NCBI GenBank assembly: GCA_905182995.1
Contig: CAJJDP010000092.1
Location: 62,001-126,000 of the forward strand
Reading direction: 5' to 3'
Source: Paramecium octaurelia
Lineage: Eukaryota > Ciliophora > Oligohymenophorea > Peniculida > Parameciidae
Length of the DNA stretch: 64,000 bases
Shown here: positions 57,732-64,000 of the stretch, in pieces
Layout of the letters: every line of letters starts with the position of its first letter
Numbering within the stretch: the first letter of the stretch is position 1
Program-made: the position numbers and the translations under genes
The notes under the pieces: generated by a model
The model's input: only the letters and a program-made list of their open reading frames with translations
Database searches by the model: none
Told to the model about the DNA's origin: nothing

Positions 57732-59591
57732 TCATTATTATCTCTCATTCTACTTTATGTTTAATTCATTTGATTATTATTAATTATGAGATTTTTACTA
57801 AGGAGGCACATAAACCAATTCATAGGATTCTCTTAAATATTTTTCATCATCATTTTGATCTGTTTCTGTTTCTTCTGTTTCAACTACAGGTTTTTCCTAT
57901 TTATAATTCCTTTTCATATCGTGTCTTCCCTTATAAAATTTCTGCAAATGTTCTTCCTTTTTGTTTCTCCTCTCCATAATCTACTTCTTCTTTTCCTCAT
58001 CCTTCTGATTATTTAACCTTTATTATTATTTCTCCTTCTTGATTTTCTTTTCTGCTTCAATAAAGTCAGTTTTTGATCTTAACAAGAATTGTAATTTAGA
58101 TTCTGATAAATCTATTACTATTTTTTCTAATTGCTATATATTTCAATTAATATTACATTAATCACTTATTTAATGACTTTAGAGTCAATCTACAATCTCT
58201 TTCCCATAATATCTTAATTCTTAGTTGCTTCCTATTATATTTCTATGATTTTCTTTCCAATTTTATCCATATCTAAGTCTTCCCCTTCTGCAAATTACAA
58301 TTTTGTTTGATCCACTTTTTCCTAATCCTTCAATTAATTTTGTATTTTCAATTATGCTTTCAATTTTCTTTCTTCTGCTTTCAACATCTCAAGATGTTCA
58401 TCCTATTCATTTTTTAATTTTTATTCCAATTTTTCCAATTCCCTCTTCTTCTATTCAATATCTTCCTCAGCATCCCTTGAATTTTAGATATTTCTCAAAT
58501 TGCCCTCTTCAATATTGTTAAGGATCTCAATTACCAAATCAGCCATCCTCTCTTACTGTCTTTCTGCTTCTATTTACTCTTAAGTTTATTTTTATTCTTC
58601 TCTCTAATCTACTCCAGTAACAAAGAATTAGTTCTTTTATTCATTTTATTGATTAGAAAACAAGTTAATGTCTTTCTTTTCAAATTCTGAAAACTTCGTT
58701 TTGTATGTATCCTAAATTCATTATATGACTTAGAATTACTTTAATTTTCTCTAAAAATTATCTATATTTATCCAATTTTTCAAATTCTTCTCCATATTTT
58801 GTCTTTTATAACTTCAATCTATCAATTTGAGCTAGTATTTTGGCCACATCAGTTTTGACTTCATCTTTCTTTTTTGCTTCTCTATCTGCTTAAAATGCAG
58901 CTTGATCTGCTTAGTATTTCACTTCATTCATGAACTTTTTGACTAATTCGCAATCGTTTTTAAAGTACAATCTCCTTGCTCTTAATGATTCTTATTCATT
59001 CTTTATAAAATCCTCAAGTCTTTCAGTTTCTTCCTTTTTTGTCATAATATTTAAATTAGCTAAACATATTTCTCGTTTCTTTTCGATGAAATCTGTGATT
59101 GTTTCTCTTTTTTCTCTTAAAATTGATTTAATTCGATATTTTTTCTTTTTCATTTCCTATAATTCCTAATCCTTCTTTTTATCTTCTTTTCCATAGATAG
59201 TTTTCCTAGCTTCATCATCTCTGTATTCCATCAATTTTGGATTAAAGTGTTTGATGTGTTAAGCTATTTCATCAATTTTCTAAGGTTAATTAGGATCCCT
59301 CATTTTGGCTTCGTTGGCAAACATCTCATCTCTCTCTTACGCTAATTTATTAGCTATTTGGAATAGAAATCAATTTATACTTTGATCTTCTAATTTTTAT
59401 AACAGTCCAAATCTTGTTGATTTGGCACTAGTTTGATATAATTTTTAAGTATGTGGAACTTGCTTTTGTTCTTCATCATCGTCATTATATCCAGAATTAC
59501 GTTCTCTTTCTAGCTTTTACAGAAACTTTTTAGAATCCAACTCAAATTGAAATGGATTTTCTTCTTATGTTTATTATTATGCTAAATTCAT
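57732..59591 (-). CDS. CFAP100-like (DUF4200) coiled-coil ciliary protein
   Basis: ATG 59591 to TGA 57734-57732, about 600 residues with a 27-nt intron near 59370. The N-terminus MNLAQQQTQEENPFQFELDS precedes a conserved block ANKLAQERDEMFANEAKMRD. The central coiled coil (DFIEKKREICLANLNIMTKK, CELVKKFMNEVKYQADQAA, AKKKDEVKTDVAKILAQIDR) matches the DUF4200 family that includes CFAP100/CCDC37, CCDC38 and CCDC42. CFAP100 (MIA1 in Chlamydomonas) is part of the modifier-of-inner-arms complex at the base of inner dynein arm f. The choice of CFAP100 over related members rests on overall length and the long basic C-terminal region, and is moderately sure. Confidence 0.72.
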
Positions 59592-59768
59592 ATTAAATAA
59601 ATAAAAAATAATTATGAAAATTAGAATTTTAAAAGCAAGATGTTTATTATCAATGTAGGATGTGATGAGAATAATTAAGTAAATTGCTTGAAAAGCATAA
59701 ATTGAAAATTAGTCTGAAAAAAAATATCAATTTTAAGAATAAATATTTTAATTTAACTGCTAATAAAA

Positions 59769-61905
59769 ATGTCTAATTAACCATTTCAAGTATACTTGAG
59801 AATCAAACCTTTATTGGAGAACTGGTAAAAACTGCAAGCTTATTAGTTTAGCACAGAAACTTTGATTGAGGATTTGAATGACAATAGAATTGTAATTAGA
59901 AAAGATGGTAAAAATGGTAAATCCTTTGTTTTCGATAAGATATTCAGCGGTGTTCAAAATAATGAGGATATTTTTGATCAATCATTAAGAGTATATATAT
60001 ATATTAAAATTACAGCATAATCTCGATCACTTTGTTGAAGGTTACAACACAACAATTTTAGCATACGGTATAACAGGTTCAGGTAAAACTCATACAATCT
60101 TTGGAAACGAGAAGGACGAAGGCTTGTCATTTAAATGCATCAATTATCTGGTGAACAGAATGAAGTATATGAGGTGAGCTATCTGAATATTATTAATTAG
60201 TCCAGATGCAAATGTCTAAATGGAAATGAGTTTTATCGAAGTTTACAATGAAACCATAAGAGATCTGATGTCAGACCAACCAAAACCTTTGATGATTATG
60301 TAAGACAACTAAAAGGGGTCTTACATTTAAGGATTACAAGCAATTAAAATTAACAGCATAAATGATGTAATGTTTTGTATTATAATCCATTAGGTGAAAG
60401 AAGGGATAAACATTGCAAATTAAAATAGAAGTTTGGCTTAAACTATATACAATGTTTATTCATCAAGATCACATGCATTAATATAATTTAACCTATCCTA
60501 TTGTTTCGAAGGGTATTGACTTAGATCTCCTATCATTAGGTAGACTATTACACCGAAGCTCTTTATTGTTGATCTAGCAGGGTCAGAAAGGGTTTATTAA
60601 GATCAAAAGAGTAAGAACCAATAGGAAGGATCCAATATCAATAGATCCCTTTTGGCCTTGAGCAATTGCTTGACTATTTTATCTGATAAATCAAAGAAAA
60701 ATTAACATATTCCATATAGAAACTCAAAATTAACCAGATTGTTGCAAGATTCTTTAGGTGGCAATACTAGAACAATAATGATTTCTTGCATATAATAAAA
60801 TAAATGCCAATATGATGAAATATTGAACACCCTCTAGTATAGCAGTAGAGCTACTCAAATTAAAAAGTAGATTTAAAAGTCTTTGCATTAATAAATAAGT
60901 GAAGAAAAGATCCTTATACTTCCACATATCAGTGATTCCGAAATGAGTACGAAACAACTGTATTTAACCAAAATCTATAATGATATTTACAGTAATATTG
61001 AGGAGTATCATGAAATTAATAATTCTCTCATTGAAATACAGAACAATATACTTCAAAATCAATATCAAATAGAGGAAATCTATTCTATGAGTTTGTAGAA
61101 TAATTCAAATTCCATCAATGATGATTAAATGTATCATAATCTTATGATTGCCTAAAAATAAAACTAAGAAATAGAATAATAATTACAAAATGCATTAAAA
61201 GTTAATTTAAAATAGAAGCAACTCCAGAAATCCTTATTACTTTAAATAACTGAGGAATAATAATAATACATCGATTATTGGAAGGTGAAATATGAGGAAT
61301 CACAAAAAGAGATATCTGATTTAAAATAAGCACTCTAATCAAAAGTATTATTATTATAATTATCCTGTAGACTGAAGAAATACAATCTAAGGATTCACAA
61401 ATTCAGTAGTAATAGTTATTGTTAGATCAAATCAAGACCAAAAATCCCTCTTTGTATACAACCAATAATGATTCTGATTGTTCATACCCTTCATCATTTG
61501 CTTCATCAACAAGTACTTCTTAAATCAAAAAGAAATCATCGTTAACTCACTTAAATACCCAAAACACCTTATCTTAATAATCCTAATTATTTGACATGAT
61601 TGACCGTCCAAGATTTTCAAATTTATCTCATATTAAATAGATACTAGCTTCAAGAGAGCGTTCTCCAGTAAACTCAATATTTAGATAATCTCCAATAAGA
61701 TCCCCTTTAAGAAAGAAGCCATCAATTCGAAATATAAGTAATATCACCATTTATATAAGCCTCTATATCTAAAGTGGAATAATCAGAAATCTCTCAGATT
61801 TCCTCAATAAAAAAGTCCAGACTGATAAATGATCCGCAAATAACTACGATCAATTTATATGGAAGTCAGTATATCAATATAATAGACAAAGAAAATATTT
61901 CATGA
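59769..61905 (+). CDS. Kinesin-like motor protein
   Basis: ATG 59769 to TGA 61903-61905 with introns near 59990-60015 (containing an (AT)n run), 60174-60200, 60369-60395 and 60512-60538. The N-terminal motor has QVYLRIKPL, the P-loop GITGSGKTHTIFG, switch I SSRSHA, switch II IVDLAGSE and HIPYRNSKLTRLLQDSLGG. A neck and coiled coil follow, then a Ser/Lys-rich tail with SP sites (ASRERSPVNSI) and a possible KEN box (DKENIS) at the very end. An N-terminal motor implies plus-end-directed movement. Subfamily is unclear; some kinesin-8-like features are possible. The YTRKS-type conserved residues are kept, so it should be active. Confidence 0.93.
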
Positions 61906-62055
61906 CATTTATTATATTTATAACTTAAAGATATAAGATTATTGCATTCCATCAATAATTTACTACTCATCGGGAGGATAAATCTTTCATAATTTAGTAT
62001 ATATAATATATAAATTATTTTTATTTTAATATCTTAAGAGTATGAATAAATCATA

Positions 62056-62595
62056 ATGAATCAAATAATATTAAAGTCAATTTACTCTAATATTCCCTTA
62101 TTCTCTGAAAGGATTGAATCATTAAAGCAGCACATCAAAAAAAGATAATAAATTTGGTATCAAACTAAATATTTTAATTCTGGCTTTGCAGACTAGAATG
62201 TAAACTATTTCTGACTTTTAAAGAGCTAAAAATATGAAATAAAATTATGTACCATATATAATTCATGAAGACAGTAGTAAAAAGTGTGAGACAATCACAC
62301 AATTACCAACAGTTATCTAAAACATTTTTTAACCTTGCCTTATAAATTAAAGGTTGATAAAATCGATCGCTTGCATTCTCTAACAAGTACATCAATTATT
62401 TCAATTAATTCTAAGATGGAAATTGCTGATATAGCATATTCATAGTGCATTCCATTTGATTAATAGAAATAGTACTTGGAAATGGATTTTGCTTTCAATA
62501 TTCTGGTAGTTGATTTTGATTCAAGAAATGTTTTGGGTTTATTTTATTAAGTAATGTGTTTATTGAAGAGTGTTAGTTTGAGGAAAGGTGAGTGA
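62056..62595 (+). CDS. Protein of unknown function
   Basis: ATG 62056 starts MNQIILKSIYSNIPLFSERI, and the last exon reads VDKIDRLHSLTSTSIISINS, DFAFNILVVDFDSRNVLGLF and ends at TGA 62593-62595. In between at least two introns are needed; a 24-nt one at about 62201-62224 is clear, the other is not. Domain not recognised; the strand-rich C-terminal half could be a small alpha/beta domain. Confidence 0.45.
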
Positions 62596-63089
62596 TCCAG
62601 AGTTTTACCAAAAATAATTTATAATATTATTAAGAGGGGAGGTACAAAGCAAGAAAAGCAAAATGGGAATCGTGAATCTCACTACTTCTGATAAGTTTTT
62701 GAAATATTTGTGTGCATTTATTAATGAAAATTTTATAATCGCTAATTTTTCAATAAGAATTTAATTCTTATAATATTAATATATTGTGCTTTTAATTCCT
62801 TTTTATGTATTCTTCTAATATTTCAATATGTCATTCTAAAATAAATTTGTCACTAAAATATAAATTCAAATTTCATCCTTTGTTTTTAATTCCAACAATT
62901 TCAAATTGATAATGAATTTCAGGACATATTAGCGGATAGGAATACTTCTAGGATTTATTATAGAAAATGTTAAAATGTTGAAAAAGATATTATTGTAACC
63001 ATTCTTAATCGTTTAGAAATCGCTAAATTTATCTATTAATTAAATAATAAATGAATAGTAGCTAAAAAATTAGAAAGGGATCTCGCAAC
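62596..63089. other. Intergenic spacer
   Basis: About 490 AT-rich bases between two plus-strand genes. No coding frame with start and stop is convincing; presumed 3' and promoter sequences. Confidence 0.4.
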
Positions 63090-63760
63090 ATGAAGTAAGG
63101 ATAAGTTTCACTTTTAGGTATAAGAAAATCTCACAAGAACAAAGGACGCAAATAATAAATGAATTAACGAAGAATGGAAAGACTTTGAAGGAAGTAAATA
63201 AGTGTATAATAATAATAAATAGGTTTCTGAAGAAACTTAGTTGAAACCTTCTACTGTTAAAGCTATATTGTAAGTCTATTTAAAGGAAGGGAGAATTGGC
63301 AAGAAATCAACTCGGGATAGAAAAGTGAAATTGTTAAACACCACAGTAATTGCTTTGATTGACAAAACAAAGTAAAATATTTTTGTATGTTATCAAAAGA
63401 AACAGTGATTATGCTATAGAGAATCTTTAGTTCATTCATCCTATGATCAAGATAAACCAATAGTCGTCAGAAATATCACATAATGGCTAGACCCTGGCCG
63501 AAACCCAATAGAAGCTTGATTAATACTCTAAACAGCTAATGATGTCTCAAGTTAAAGACTTTCTTAGGGAGAAGAAAAAGGAAATATTGGAGTAGTTGGT
63601 CAACCCGTTGGCGAAACAGAATTTTCTAAATTAACTTGCCCAATTTGAAGTAGCTGACCAATTGCCCTTTCAGGAAATAAAAAAAGATCATTTATAAGTG
63701 GAGGATGAATAATTTGTAGAAAAGATCACACAACATCTAAAATCTAAAGTAAAACTATGA
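63090..63760 (+). CDS. HTH-domain protein with transposase-like DNA-binding motif
   Basis: ATG 63090 to TGA 63758-63760; introns at about 63117-63136 (20 nt), 63197-63225 (29 nt) and 63371-63398 (28 nt) give about 198 residues. After MKQGQVSLL the segment RTQIINELTKNGKTLKEVSE, then ETQLKPSTVKAILQVYLKEGR forms a homeodomain-like helix-turn-helix of the kind at the N-terminus of Tc1/mariner and IS630-type transposases (KS..EIA..L..S..TV..IL pattern). A basic GKKSTRDRK tail follows. The C-terminal 100 residues are helical (VKDFLREKKKEILEQL) without DDE motifs. It may be a regulator derived from a transposase or a free-standing HTH factor. Confidence 0.68.
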
Positions 63761-64000
63761 TGTTAAAAAAATACATATGTTTTATATATAAATCATAATA
63801 AACTAGTTGTTCTTGGTTATTCGTATAATGATATTATTTGTCCATTTTGATAACCAATAATAAGAACTCTATGAGTATTCACTATAATTAGAGATGAATG
63901 ATACATTGTATAAATTAGCCACATGAAATTTGTGAGGTCAAGAATTCTAAACTTTTGGTATTAATTAATTCTTTGACTTTTCTCAATTAATTGGTTTCCA
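63761..64000. other. Right-end AT-rich sequence
   Basis: 240 bases after the last gene with no recognisable coding frame; the next gene presumably starts outside the window. Confidence 0.4.

Noticed and set aside
58303..59169. Plus-strand Phe/Ser/Ile-rich frames
   Set aside because: Antisense of the Lys/Glu coiled coil of the CFAP100-like gene.
1..64000. tRNA, rRNA, CRISPR array, transposase or IS element, telomeric repeats
   Set aside because: Scanned by eye and none recognised; a dedicated tool could still find a small RNA.

Overview
The window is a gene-dense, AT-rich (roughly 70%) piece of a ciliate macronuclear genome, almost certainly Paramecium. Proteins only read through if TAA and TAG are glutamine and TGA is the sole stop, and splice-dependent joins of about 20-32 nt (GT...AG, mostly 22-28 nt) are needed to keep frame. 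I therefore re-read both strands with the ciliate code. Standard-code ORFs in such DNA are mostly fragments or antisense shadows.

Layout. 1-9.1 kb: a truncated LC8-like dynein light chain, a CaMKK-type kinase, a degenerate kinase-like protein, two mitochondrial-targeted unknowns, a PX-PH phospholipase D and two small unknowns. 9.4-21.6 kb: mostly plus strand: a voltage-sensor/class III cyclase fusion, an ABCC-type transporter, a myristoylatable MORN-repeat protein, a membrane unknown and a full major vault protein. 21.6-37.1 kb: mostly minus strand: an unknown, a linker-histone-like protein, a C2/coiled-coil protein, a mitochondrial Fe/Mn superoxide dismutase, a long EF-hand protein, coiled-coil proteins and an NBR1-like PB1-FW-UBA protein. 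37.4-44 kb, plus strand: a seven-TM protein fused to a PIPK-like domain, a protein with three ubiquitin-like domains ending in Gly-Gly, a NEK kinase and an MNS1 homologue. 44-47.8 kb: sparse, very AT-rich, with a second pseudokinase. 47.8-64 kb: a laforin/SEX4-type phosphatase with CBM20 domains, a front-end fatty-acid desaturase, a giant polyglutamine protein, a SHAQKY Myb, a CFAP100-like coiled-coil protein, a kinesin, and a protein with a transposase-like HTH.

There is no operon logic. Genes are separated by tens to a few hundred bases and alternate in strand. Recurrent themes are cilia (LC8-like protein, EF-hand protein, NEK, MNS1, CFAP100, kinesin), membrane and lipid signalling (PLD, cyclase, 7TM-PIPK, desaturase, C2) and protein turnover (NBR1-like, ubiquitin-like). 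I saw no rRNA, tRNA, CRISPR array, transposon or telomere. Small-gene starts and multi-intron models are the least certain parts.
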